Below are positions 25,299 through 43,915 of a DNA stretch of 64,000 bases, one piece after another. Source of the stretch: Pomacea canaliculata (lineage: Eukaryota; Mollusca; Gastropoda; Architaenioglossa; Ampullariidae); NCBI RefSeq assembly GCF_003073045.1, contig NC_037599.1, forward strand, positions 2,480,001 to 2,544,000, in the 5' to 3' direction. The translations under genes were made by a program, and so were the position numbers. Every line of letters begins with the position of its first letter. Position 1 is the first letter of the stretch. The notes under the pieces were generated by a model. That model was given only the letters and a program-made list of their open reading frames with translations, was not told the origin of the DNA and made no database searches.

Positions 25299-27970
25299 AT
25301 GTAGTGCTAACTCCACAAAACTTAAGGTATGGATATTTTCATTCTGGAGGGTTAGGTCTAATTTCAAAAATGTTTCATGATTATTTTTTCAAGGCTTAGG
25401 GGTCATTTTTGCTAATCATTCATTTACAAAGAAACATTAAGCAATTTATAAATTAATACTGAATTTTAAAATATTTATATAAGCTTTTCTATGTAAACTT
25501 AATGCACAACAGTGTACTTTTTCTTGCAGATTTTAATAAATAAAAAAAAAAAGACATCCTACGGCGAAGCTGGAGATAACTGGGATCCATAAAGTTAAAA
25601 ACTGTGATCTAAACCATCGTTCTCAAAACAACTGTTTGCAGCTCTGAAACAATTGCTAATAAGGTACCTAGAATGTTTCTTACTCTGCGCTTTTATTTTA
25701 TGTACATTTTGAGCAGAGTTAATTCAAGCTGAAATTGCTTCATCAGTTTAACATTTTCGGATGGGTTCTGCTGAGGGGGAACTAAAGGATCATGTGATCA
25801 CCAGTGTCAACTTGGTACAAGCATGAAATCATGTGCTGGCCCAGAATACTTCAGAATATCAATCTCTTCTCAGTGAGAGAGAAGTGTTTGAACACTTGGT
25901 GTAGACATAGCTGATGTTTTAGATTTTGTATTGCGCTAAATGGCATGATCTTACCACGCAAAAAATGTTAAGCTGGATTTCCAATATCAAGACCCCAAGA
26001 AATTTTAATTGCCACTTGAATGGCATGTCCAGTGTTTGTTATATATAAAATTGTAATTAAAGACTGGAATTCTGTTATTGTGCTCTCATCTAATATTAGT
26101 CCTCAGTATGAAGCACATCACACACACCGAGAATCTGAACATCCTCTGGTGCAGGGGTGGGCAAGGTTTACTTGTGTGGGCCGGTAAAATACCAAACAAT
26201 CCAGACCAGGTGACTACACAACACACCTAGTGATATAGGAATGGACAAATGATTACACAACAGTGTTCGCTTACTGAATTTTTGTTTGTGAAGTTAAGCT
26301 GTGTGAATTTACTCGCAATAAAACTTTCTTTTGAAGGGAGCCACCCCCAGTGCTCTCGTACTCCATCAGATATGCCAGCCATCTTTGTACTGTTTGTTAC
26401 AGACTGCTGATTTCTAGCACTCTTGTACTTAATGAATTTCACTCAAATAGGCTAAATTTTAAAAAATGGAAATGGTGCATTAAACATTTTGGCTGATGGG
26501 ACAATGCAAAGATGTCCATAGGTCCAAAGTTTGCCCTTACCAGCTCTAGTGGCAAAGAACAAACAAAATATTACTTAGGAACAAATTCCAGTTTCTCGCC
26601 CTAATTAGCCTAATCTAATGATTTACACCAAGGGCAGGCCAGCTTAGCGATTTGTTGCTGCTGCTTTACACAAAATGATTTTGGTAGTTTTCGAGGGGAA
26701 AAGAACTTTTTCATCAAAAATAAGATTGTAAGTAGATAAGCCAGAATCCTGCTAGATCTTGTGAGGCCCTAAGTTGTTTATTATTTAAGCGCCCACCCTG
26801 TTTCTATAACTCCTTTTGTGCTTAGCGTGAAGTGAAAATCCATTTATTCTACATAATTGGTAAGCTGTTATTGCAGCCCTATGCTCCTCAAAGGAGCAAC
26901 AAGGAATAAACTAAACTCCATTATGCAAGCAGGCGATTTTCCTGTTTGAAAATTTCAAGTATATTTTTTCTAATTGAAATTTTCAATTCAATGCCTTTGT
27001 AAGACTTAATATACAATCAGCTGTTTTTCAAAATAGAATGTCAAGGTAGACTTGTAATTACTAGTTGGATGCAGGGGTACTTTTTTTGTTTTGAACTAGT
27101 CCTGTAATGTACATTTTAGAAAATTCAGCGCCTACCTAAACACTATCTAGCATTTCAAAACACAACAAGCTATATTATGAAATGTTTATTTCTTAAACTG
27201 TTGTGATGCATAAGAAATCCACACACTGTATTTTTTTAAAATATTAACATTCACTAAGCTGGAAATTCAAAATGTTGGGGGAAACTTTCAAGAAAAAAAA
27301 AAGCATTTCCCATCATCTGCCCCATATATTTCAGTGCGACACGGTTCATCTCTTATAGAACTCTTGCCATCACATGCTTTCAATCATTCTTATGCCCACT
27401 GGACATCTAATTACAAATAGAGATTTTTTTTTATTAAAAAAAGGTGAGTCCCTCTCCCTACAAAGAAGAGGCTGTTAAAATCTCATCTGCAGGAAATTAA
27501 ATACAGTGCTGGGGTGATCACTATGGACATATGACAAAGCAAAAATGAAGCTCTGTGATGATAAATTACACTTTTCCTGCTCTTAAGACTTCTTAAATGC
27601 ATTTGCACCCCAATACCATCAATCAGCAGTGCTGAGCTGACTGGTTCTGCAAACACCTGTATACAAAGACGCGTGGTCACCACAGGGGTTACAGAATAAT
27701 AAGAACTTAAATGTCAAAACTAGACCATTTTTATAAATTCACAATTCATGTGAAAACAAGTTTGAGGCATCCCAATCTCCCAGTGTCTTGAAAATGCTTT
27801 ATATTTTTGTTTTTTTTTTTTAATAATAAATGTGGCTAGGTTGCAAAGACTGAAGTGTTCCTCTCCACAAAACAGCCACAAGAGGAGACGATACGATGAC
27901 AACAGAAAACTGTCCAGATACGACCATGTGCAACGAATCTGCAGCAGACATATTGCTGACTGAATTCAGC
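25299..27970. other. Convergent intergenic region between IFT74 and SERBP1
   Basis: IFT74 ends at 25298 and SERBP1 ends at 27971 from the other strand, so this stretch holds both 3'UTRs and flanks. I saw no additional conserved exon. It contains the hAT-like element at 26152-26543. On the SERBP1 strand an AATAAA lies at 27430-27435 (plus-strand tttatt). The remainder is AT-rich sequence without recognised structure. Confidence 0.55.
26152..26543. mobile_element. hAT-like non-autonomous DNA transposon
   Basis: A 392-bp element begins CAGGGGTGGGCAAGGTTT and ends AAAGTTTGCCCTTACCAG, imperfect inverted termini of hAT type. The flanking 8-bp repeats are CTCTGGTG (26144-26151) and CTCTAGTG (26544-26551), with one mismatch, consistent with an older insertion than the 9.1-kb copy. 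The interior does not resemble the 196-bp family beyond the termini. No transposase is recognisable. Confidence 0.78.
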
Positions 27971-30900
27971 TTAAGCTTCAGATTTCACCAGACGAGGGAA
28001 ATCAGTTTCATCATCCATGCGAGGAGCTGCTTCCTTCAAGTTTCTTGGAGACCGGTCACTGCCCCCAAATCCACCACGGCCTGCTCCACGACCTCCTCTT
28101 CCACCAGGAGCTCTGCCACCTCGCCGACCACCACGTCCACCGCGTCGTGGGGTATCGGAAAACGTGATACGGATGTCTGTCAAAAGCTGCTTGCGATGTC
28201 CGTGGCGATCTTCGTCCTGACATTGCAAGCGAGCATCCATTCAGATAAAACCAATTAATGACTATACATGCCATTCAGCAATGCTGTACATATCTGTAGA
28301 TCAAGTAACTACAAATTAGCAAGTGCTGTTTGCATTTTTTTTTTGGTTCTCTGAAAGAATGGTGGGCCTTTTTATATTTTCTTACACGTCCTCGAAACTT
28401 TATTTATGGATAGCAGACTGTTAACCTTCCACTGAACACATTTTAATCTTTGGAGCAGTTCCCTGACCTTAATTAAAAATATTGATAACAGAAAGCACAT
28501 CGCCAACGGTGTTTAAATTATCCAGAGCAATATAAGCACATCATTTGAACCAACCTCTTCTTCCTCGTCGCTTTCATCATCTTCACCTGCTTCCTGCTTT
28601 TTCTGGTAAGCAATACCCTTCTTCCACTGAGCGTTGTCAACTCCTTCGCCAGCCTTGCGGAGGTTAAAGCTCGACTTCATGCGATGCTGCTCTTGCAGCG
28701 CCTTCCACTCATCTAAAGTCATCTCCTTGTTTTCGTCCTCCTTTGGCACGTCACCTTCACCACTTTCACTGAAAAAGTCAAGCACCAGCAACTTAAAGCA
28801 ATGACAATGACACCCACAATAAGCTGTAATATAAAGTAAAGGTACTTTTGAGGAATTTGCAACACACTAAAAACCAGTTTACTTGGGAAAAGCAGAGGCA
28901 ACATTTCTCTTTATCTTACTCGCCCCAACAACCAGGAAGTTTGTACATACATTAAAAAAAAAAATAAAAAATTAGAAACACACAGAAGTTAGCTACTCAC
29001 TTCAGTGTGGGTGCCTCAGTATTTTCAGCAGGAGCGTTAGCCCACTCAGTAGACTCCTCAGCTGGAGTCTGACTCTGAGTTTGCTCCCTACAAGATTAAG
29101 TTAAAAGCAATGTATATGTACACTATACATTTAACATGAAACTGCATGTATTTAAACAGCAATATAAAAATTAATAACTGATATAAACAGTTTAATCAGC
29201 ACTGCAGATCTAAAAAGCAATGACATTTGTTCCCACAATACACCACATAAGAACTGCAGGAATTTAAAATGGTATTCATTGGACTGCTTCTCAGCGTAGA
29301 AAAATTGTACAATGCACTAAAATACACTCCATTTCAAAAACGGCTTGATCAGAATCCGGTAAAATGTCATCAAAAACTATCTGAAGCTACTATGTTCATC
29401 ATGTCAAGCCTGGCTGTCAAGTTCCCTTAGATCACACAATTCAAATCAGCTGACCAACCACTAAACCACTATACATTAAAGTGACTACACTGCACATATT
29501 TAACAGATCAATTGTCCAGTCAAAGCTAATAAAAAAAAACTGTAAAAAAATGTAAAGGGTTAACTAAGACTTAGTTAATGTGCAATGCCGGATGGAATCC
29601 TTTGCTTGCCTGGCTTTGAAAGCTACAGGTTTGTACTTCTAAAGGTCTACAGATATCCGAGATACCTAGGCTGTATTGCTTTTGCAAAGCCAAGCAAATA
29701 TTAAACATCAGACCACATTTGTGAAAGTGTGATAGTCAACTGAAATCAATGGCTCCGATGCAAACGTTCAGCTTGTTACAACTTCCGGCAACTTCAAGAT
29801 ATTCTTTTCAAATTCTCATGTAAACATCTTGCTAGCAACTGCTTCAATTCTGCCATCTGGAATATATGCAACACACACTAACACTGAAAAGTCTGCTGAT
29901 GCAATTGCTTTCGTGTGAAACGGCTCCTTTTCTCTTTATCTTACACAGCTCACGCTGAATGTCAATGGCCTTAATGACTTTGACAAATCTTTTTTAAAAA
30001 TTGCTTGATCAGAATCCAATAAAATAGCATCACTAAATGTCTGATGGCACTCGTGATCATCACATCAAGCCTAAAGATCAATGGACACTACCAGGCATAT
30101 ATACATAAAACTACATACGATCGGGAAATGCAGTGAAAGACTATATACACAAAACAGAATATAAGGGAAAAATGCAAAAGCTGCAAGAGATCGAGACTTA
30201 CTCAACATCATCTTTGTATGTACCCCAGTTATGAGCACCACTGCCTTCCCGCTTATCAACAGGCTTCACGCCACTGAAATGGAAAAGCATGCAAAGAATG
30301 GAATTTACTGTGCTTTCCCACTGCTTTGCTGCTGTATACACATCTTTTGCAGCTTACAAAAAAAAAAAGGGCATGCACTGAATACACATTTTAGCAGCTG
30401 ACCCAAAAGCAAGCCAACACTCTTGCACGACCAATTATTAGAGAAGCACCACACTTTGTCTGAACACTGTTAATAAAGCCACTAGAGTTGCAAGGAAAGC
30501 ACCATCTAGTACAGTCTGACGACATGCATTTCTTCAATGACCACAGATGTCTCAGTCAAATGAACTTAAGCAATTGCATGTCTTTTAACGCAGAAACTGT
30601 GAGAAAAAGCTTGAAGTTGCAGGTTATTCAGAACTGCAATGTGATGAAAGCACCTTAAATAAAAGAAACCAACAATCTACTGGTGAAAACCTCAAATGTA
30701 TTTTTTATAAACTAAAAATTCCTAAATTTCCAGGCCTAAAAGCATGCCTGTTATATCTATAGGAGAACCAAAGGAAAGGATGGCTACATTCTTAACGATT
30801 CATGGAGGGAAATTACGGGATAATATTTAAATCACTGCATCTCCCGTATCATGTAGGATAAGCAATGAAAAATAATTTTTAAGCATGCATAAAAGCTATT

Positions 30901-33095
30901 ACAAACATGCATATAAAGTATGCAAAACATATCTAAAGATATACTTTTACATCTACAAAACTGCATACTGTACACACCACAAGAACTTGCAAACTTTTCT
31001 GCTCACATCCTGTAACAACTTTTATACCTTCAGCTTAAAGATCTGACATTCAGACACATTAAGTTTTTGCCTAACCTTTATAAGAAGTACTACTTTTCCA
31101 TGGCTTAGACCAGTGGTTCTCAAAGTTTGCTCTGCAGCTGATAGTCATGTCATTAAAGTGCTGTTAAAATCGCTAGATATGCTATTTAGTCCAGCATCGA
31201 TCTTACACCTGCTTAAATTTTATTGACGCCAATCTACTCGTTCACAAAGTATTTGCTTCATGTCACAGAATGAGAATTGTGTTATTTAAGCGCGTCATTG
31301 GTTACCTTTTAATAACCCTTTCTTCTTAAGTGTTCTTTGCTAAGTATGTAATTCTTATTACTATACCACAAAATACATGTACTTTTGAATTGTAGTGAAA
31401 ACTGTCGGTCCATAGTTATTTTAGGCTCTGGTGGTCTGCCATATTTTTTACTTTAGTAAAGGGGCTCATAGTCCAAAATACTTTGAGAACCAGACCTACA
31501 CCATTTCCAAAACAGGAATGTTGAGCTGCAATTCTATCACAAGGACTTAAAGCCATTTTTTTTAACCCATTTTACGAGGAATCATGCTTGTTACTAAATA
31601 GTTTTAATTTTTATTGCTCACAATGGGTTCTGAAGAGGACTCCATAGCAACCAAAATAAATATAATTTACAGAAATTTTCCAGTAGAAAATTTACTGGCA
31701 TAAATTAAATGATATTGCTACACTCAAGGCTATCATAATAGCCGTTCTGAAAAACAGATAAGCATAAAAGATATTTCTTACGTTTTGTCCGTCCCACTAT
31801 GACGATCAAATTCACGTCGACGCTCTCCAGTTCCACCAAAGCCACCCCGACCACCTTCTGGACGAGGCCCACCACGACCCCTGCCTCTGCCGCGTCCTCC
31901 ACGTCCACGACCACGTTCGAATCCTTCTCGTTCAAAGCCACCTTCTCGACGCTCAAAACCAGCGTCTTTACGCTCAAAACCACCCTCTCTGCGTTCTCGT
32001 CTAATTCCTCCTTCGGTTCGTTCCCTAAACATGATTATGGCTAATTTTAAAATATACTGTGAACAGTTTGATTATTTCATGCCAAAAAAACCAAAAACCA
32101 TTCAATGACTGAGCATGAAACTGAAATCTTGCATGTATGTACAATGTCCTCAGTGTGAAAGCAATTACAGTATGCCCAAACAGAATGAACATATTACTGC
32201 TATACCAAGTGTTTAGGGAAAACCTATCAAAACCCCTCTAATAATTTACTCGAACATGCCTTGATTCTGGTGGAACATTTTCATCATCGCCTTTAAGTTC
32301 CTTATTTTCACGTGGACCCTGCCGCCGAGGGGGCCTGCTGCCATCGTTTTCCCTCAGTTCTCGGCCTCCGCGACCTCCTCGGGCACTTCCACGATCGTTT
32401 TGTCTGGGCTGGTTCGGCTTATCTAGTAAAATAATTTTTTTATATTGTATTTTAGCAAATTTTGAGCACGCTCCTCGTCATAACCTTAACGTGCTATCCT
32501 ATATTACTATTATGCATGCAGGCTGCTCTTGCCTCCTGTATTAGTCTTGCGTATCAGATTTACTAAGCCAGAAGCTCCAAGGCCAAGCACGTGGTCCACA
32601 AATCATAGTGTCGTAAGTTATACAGGTATGTTCAAGCTAAATATCCGTTAATAATAATAAAAATGATGCACTCATAACAAAAATCCTAATAGGCTGCATC
32701 TTACAGCTACCACTCACGAGTGAACAACATTTCATAAATGTTCTTCTTTGCTTCTAGTATACAGTACACATACCACATGGTACCAAAATGGCGGTCTGCA
32801 CAGCAAATAGCAAGGAAATATTTCTTATGTCTCAATGCATAACGCACATTGCGAAAGCAAGCCATGTTATAATCATACCTTCTTTCTTTGGTGGAGGTGG
32901 TTCAGCTTTGACCTTGCTTTCTGTCACAACAGCCGTTTTCTTCGACTGTTTGGATTTGGTCTTCTTATCACCACCATCCTTTTTCTGGTTTTTGGCCTCC
33001 TCTTCCTTCTGTCTCAGAATTTCAAGAGGGTCCTCCTCGTCATCGATGAAGAGAGCATATTTGTTGGTAACTGCTATGCCGTATTGGAGGTCCAT
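27971..33095 (-). CDS. SERBP1: SERBP1/HABP4-family RNA-binding protein, complete, 7 exons
   Basis: Proteins of this family bind mRNA and the ribosome and carry RGG boxes. Exons in transcript order: 33095-32879, 32422-32260, 32024-31782, 30273-30202, 29087-29001, 28768-28555, 28216-27971. The lengths sum to 1242 nt, 413 codons plus stop (human SERBP1 about 400). Landmarks are FIDDEEDPLEILRQKEEEAK at the N-terminus (human FDDESDPFEVL), an RG-rich tract around residues 155-190, REFDRHSG, GSGAHNWGT, KEMTLDEWKALQ, QWKKG and a C-terminal RGG tract ending DDETDFPRL. All these blocks occur in order in vertebrate SERBP1 and HABP4. It probably represents the single pre-duplication orthologue. Intron 2 requires a GC donor. 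Intron 4 hosts two C/D snoRNA-like sequences. Divergent from ZNF367. Confidence 0.95.
29342..29410 (-). ncRNA. Candidate intronic C/D-box snoRNA, copy A
   Basis: On the minus strand, inside SERBP1 intron 4, a 69-nt unit begins with GGCTTGAC, then box C ATGATGA (29402-29396). It ends with box D CTGA (29352-29349) followed by TCAAGCC, which pairs with the 5' stem. An internal CAGA (29383-29380) and TGATGA (29372-29367) fit D' and C'. The bases before box D (ACCGGATT) would be the guide; the target was not identified. A close relative lies 660 bp away in the same intron. Host and orientation fit the usual intronic processing of animal snoRNAs. RNA evidence is absent. Confidence 0.82.
30003..30070 (-). 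ncRNA. Candidate intronic C/D-box snoRNA, copy B
   Basis: This is a 68-nt minus-strand relative of copy A in the same SERBP1 intron. It has a 5' stem GCTTGAT, box C GTGATGA (30063-30057), an internal CAGA and TGATG as D'/C', and box D CTGA (30012-30009), then TCAAGC closing the stem. The guide region before box D reads TATTGGATT against ACCGGATT in copy A. Boxes and stem are kept while the sequence between box C and D' has diverged, as expected for RNA genes under selection for box structure. Confidence 0.82.
31111..31492. mobile_element. hAT-like non-autonomous element (CAGTGGTTCTCAAA type)
   Basis: The left end CAGTGGTTCTCAAAG and the right end CTTTGAGAACCA are inverted termini of the widespread hAT type. 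The element is about 380 bp and lies in SERBP1 intron 3, between exons 3 and 4. The last few bases at the right end have diverged and no clear 8-bp duplication could be matched, so it is older than the other hAT copies. No transposase is present. Confidence 0.75.
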
Positions 33096-33623
33096 TTTTC
33101 CTCTGTGAAGAGAGGATGACAGCGGATTTGGACCTTACGGCCTTTCTCGACGAAGACTTCAGCGCTGCAAGATGGCGTGTTCCCGCACAAACAGTCTAGG
33201 CATGCGCAGAGATGTTCAGTCGCGTTTCCTGTGACGTCTCACACCTAATATGGCAGTAGCAACATTACCCTTCAGGTTCGGTTGTTTCTCTCTAACAATG
33301 CTCCTCTCACTTTATTTTGTAATACACTGCATAAAAAAAATTTAATCCACGTCAATCCCACAGCATAGAATTTTACGTGCTTTATCCGATTAAAAAATTA
33401 ACTCATTATGCGCGTTACTCAGTGCTCGACATTTGCTGGGCAGGGGGTTTCCCGAGGTCGAAGTGAGGGGTTAGTGGACTATATTTAGCTTCGGTGCAGG
33501 TATAAACATGCTGCGAATTGATTCAATGTGGAATTATTTACATCCTATGTTAAAAGACGCTGCAGGTCGATTGAGCCAGCAGACATTCCATCTCGCTCAC
33601 GTAGGGATGGTAGGACATTTAAC
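33096..33623. promoter_or_regulatory. Divergent promoter region between SERBP1 and ZNF367
   Basis: The two start codons are 528 bp apart and point away from each other. The interval is richer in CpG than its surroundings. CAAGATGGCG at 33168-33177 matches a YY1-type site. GCATGCGCAG at 33200-33209 resembles an NRF1 site, and TGTGACGTCT near 33231 resembles a CRE. No TATA box was seen. Both 5'UTRs must begin here. The ZNF367 reading frame is closed by a TGA at about 33519, upstream of its first ATG. Confidence 0.65.
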
Positions 33624-40850
<7,227 letters not shown>

Positions 40851-43579
40851 ATAAGTTGTTTGGCTTTCCCTTTCCAAAAGGGGTTGATTAACAAGGGATC
40901 AAATTCCTGGTCGAATTCTTGAGGCGTTGTTGAAACTATGTGTTGCTGAACTTGCTGTAGTTGGCTAGTGTACCCCCCTTTAATTGTTTCAGTGTGGTGA
41001 CTGAATAGAGCAGAAAATTGTAAAATAGAGGACAATCACATCACTTCTGAAACAATTACGATTGAAGACTGAAATCCATTTCTTGTTTTAATGTTTTGAA
41101 AATACTGACATAATAATTTGTTGTCTTTTTACTGTGCATGTGTCTTTTCAATTTCCATCTTCTGTCAATTTTTTTATAAAGGAACTCTGCATTTACTAAA
41201 ATGTGCAAACGATAGCATTTGACAAAACACTGTGACATTTGGCCGGGATGGACAGTGAATAATTTCATTAATATTTTTTTAAACAGCATCTGCCACATGA
41301 AAGTGTATTCCGTCCATTACATTTTGCTCTGATAGCTGCAAAATCATCTGTATGTCAATGTAGCTGCCAAAGCAAGCTACAAAGATATAATATTAGGATA
41401 TAGTCGGCTTTAAAACACACATACACTTCTGGGCCAGCTGCATGTACTACAACAGTCTGTATTTAAAATATGTTAACAAAGCCTGCTGAAGATTGCAGTT
41501 TGGGTCATCAGTTTGCCTCCAGATAATACTATATAATTCCATGCATCAGTAGCTTATAAACATGTTTACATTCCATTCCTAAGATATACTGTGCTAGCAT
41601 TTTTGCCTTAAACATAATAATCATCAAATTTTGGCCACATACTACTTTCAGCATGTTTATGAAGATGTTGCAGTTCGTATTACTACAGCAACCAAAACAG
41701 AATAATGATACTATTGAGTTACTATGATAGATGTGATAAAGTCACAGAAGATATGTAGTTCTTGATTTAGAAAGAAAATTACATAGATGTTTTTGCTCAG
41801 AAGGTTCTACTTTTGGAAAGATTTTGCCATTAAAGCCAGCAAAAACAAAATTTCTGGTTGTCTGACCATTGATACAAACAGCTAAACAATTCATCCTTTC
41901 AGCCAAAAAAGCAATATTTTCATATTCATGCTCTTCTTTAAATTGTGATTATTCTACCTTTAGGTGATAAACTCTTAAGAGTGATATAAATGTATTCATG
42001 TGTCAAGTTAATCATCTCAAAGTTTGCTTTTTTTTTGCAAATTTAACATTCAAAAAACACTGCTGAGTAACAGGCTGCCATTTTTGCAAGATCTTTTTTT
42101 AATGACACCATACGTGTTCAGATTTCAAGATTAATATTCTCTTATTGAACATCAGCCCTGTTTGGAGAGATAATAAATGCTTGCCTCAAAAACTGTTCTC
42201 TCTCATAATTTTTTTGAGAATTTTGATAACTTAGCAGTTATCATAAAAGTAATCTTTCCAAATAATTTAAAATCACAGAACATTTTTATCTTGATATAGT
42301 TAAAAGAGCCATGGATAACATTAAGAATCATCTTAATACTTTGAAACAAATTCAAAAAATTATAATAAATTTTGAAACTATTTTTTTTTGTCGGGGTGAT
42401 GTGTTGCAAGGTGTAGGAGATAATGCAGATTATGACAGCTCATGTGTCAGCATAAATGTGTATGAATCTAAATTTTTAAAAAAATAAATTGCTCATGCTT
42501 CATATTGATACAATTACAAATTATGAGAACCCATTTAAATCTTACCTCTATCAGTTGTAGTTAAATATTTGGCTAAAATCAATCTGAACAAGAAAAACTT
42601 GGGGCACTTCCATTATGTGACCAATGACAAAAAAGATCAGATTATAAAGGCCTATATGCTTGGCATAAAAAAGTCTGTGATTTTGTTCTAACCATCAGTA
42701 CTGAGGTAAGGGGAATGGAACAGATGATTCTACACTGTCTTAAAATTTTCTCACATCTACAGATGTCTGAAATGTATATCCTGCCTATCTATGTTCTTCA
42801 TTTTATCAATGGTATCAGTTACTCATTTTAGTACTTATTACTGGTTTTAAACCATAAGGATAACAATGTGTTCAAAAATTTTGGTATTTATTCAATATTA
42901 TGTTGTGCTGTCCACATATCACTAATGCCTGTATTCAGAGACTGTTTCTTAAATCTTTTTCTTTGCATAATTTATTTGGAACATTTATATATGCAAATTT
43001 TATTGATTTTGTGAAATGATTTAATTGTAGTAAAAATGTGAACTGTAACTTGTGGCCTGTATTAGGCACATATTTCATAAATAAGGATGTACACTTGCTT
43101 ACACTGCCAGTGAGAACACTGCAACTAAGTATTCTAAACAAACCCTTCATTTGTGGGTGTGTGTTAGAATGAGATTTTCTTTTGCCAGTAGTCAAAGAAA
43201 TTGTTAGCAAGATAAATGTTGAGCCATAATTCATGCAATGCAGTGAACAAGATTTAAAGAAGTTTACAATGAAAAGTGTACTTTATTGTTTCATTCTTGC
43301 CACTCTGTTCCTTCTCCTCTGTGCTAAAATGTCATTAACAAACGTGCACACATTGTTTTGTATTCTTGAATATTTAATCTGTTATCTGGGGTGATTTTTA
43401 CAACTCTTGAACTTTTTTTTGCGCGTTACACAGGAAGAATTTAATGTAGTGTACATTTTGTTTTTTTAGCTAGCCTTACACATACTTGGTGCACTTTTAC
43501 AGTCAATTCTTTCTCTCCATCCTATGTGTTTGCTAAACAAACTTCCATCTAAGGAAACATAAATCAAAGTGATCTCGAA

Positions 43580-43915
43580 CAGCAAGATCGATTTTCTTAA
43601 TGCAATATATTTTCATCTGCTTTATTTATTTTTTATTTCTTTCCTAAACAACATACAGTAGATTTCAAATATCATTTTTCTTAAGAGGCTATAGTGTCTA
43701 CCACTATGCAGTCATTTGTTTCCTAACCTGATGCTCAAGGTTGATTCTCTCAGCAAGATTGATTTTCTCAAAGCAATATTTAAGTTCCAGATTTTCATCT
43801 GGGCTTTTTTTTATTTATCTTTCTAAACAACAGTATTCATTTTAACCTCTTTTTCTTAAGTCTCTAGTGTCTAGCACTATGCAGCCATTATTTTCCTAAC
43901 CTGCTACTTAGTGCT
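43580..43915. repeat. Diverged tandem duplication, about 171-bp units
   Basis: Two adjacent copies begin CAGCAAGAT(C/T)GATTTTCT at 43580 and 43751. Both continue through the shared blocks TTTTCATCTG, CTAAACAACA, TTTTTCTTAAG, AGTGTCTA and CACTATGCAG to TTTCCTAACCTG. Small indels and substitutions separate them, so the duplication is not recent. It lies in the 3' flank of ZNF367. Confidence 0.85.

Noticed and set aside
27971-28216. Plus-strand open frame rich in Pro/Arg opposite the last SERBP1 exon
   Set aside because: It is the antisense shadow of the RGG-coding exon and matches no family.
31799-32044. Plus-strand Thr/Ser-rich open frame opposite SERBP1 exon 3
   Set aside because: An antisense shadow of Arg/Gly codons with a low-complexity product.
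33528-33623. N-terminal extension of the ZNF367 reading frame
   Set aside because: The frame is open but has no ATG before 33624 and is closed by a stop just upstream, so it is treated as 5'UTR.
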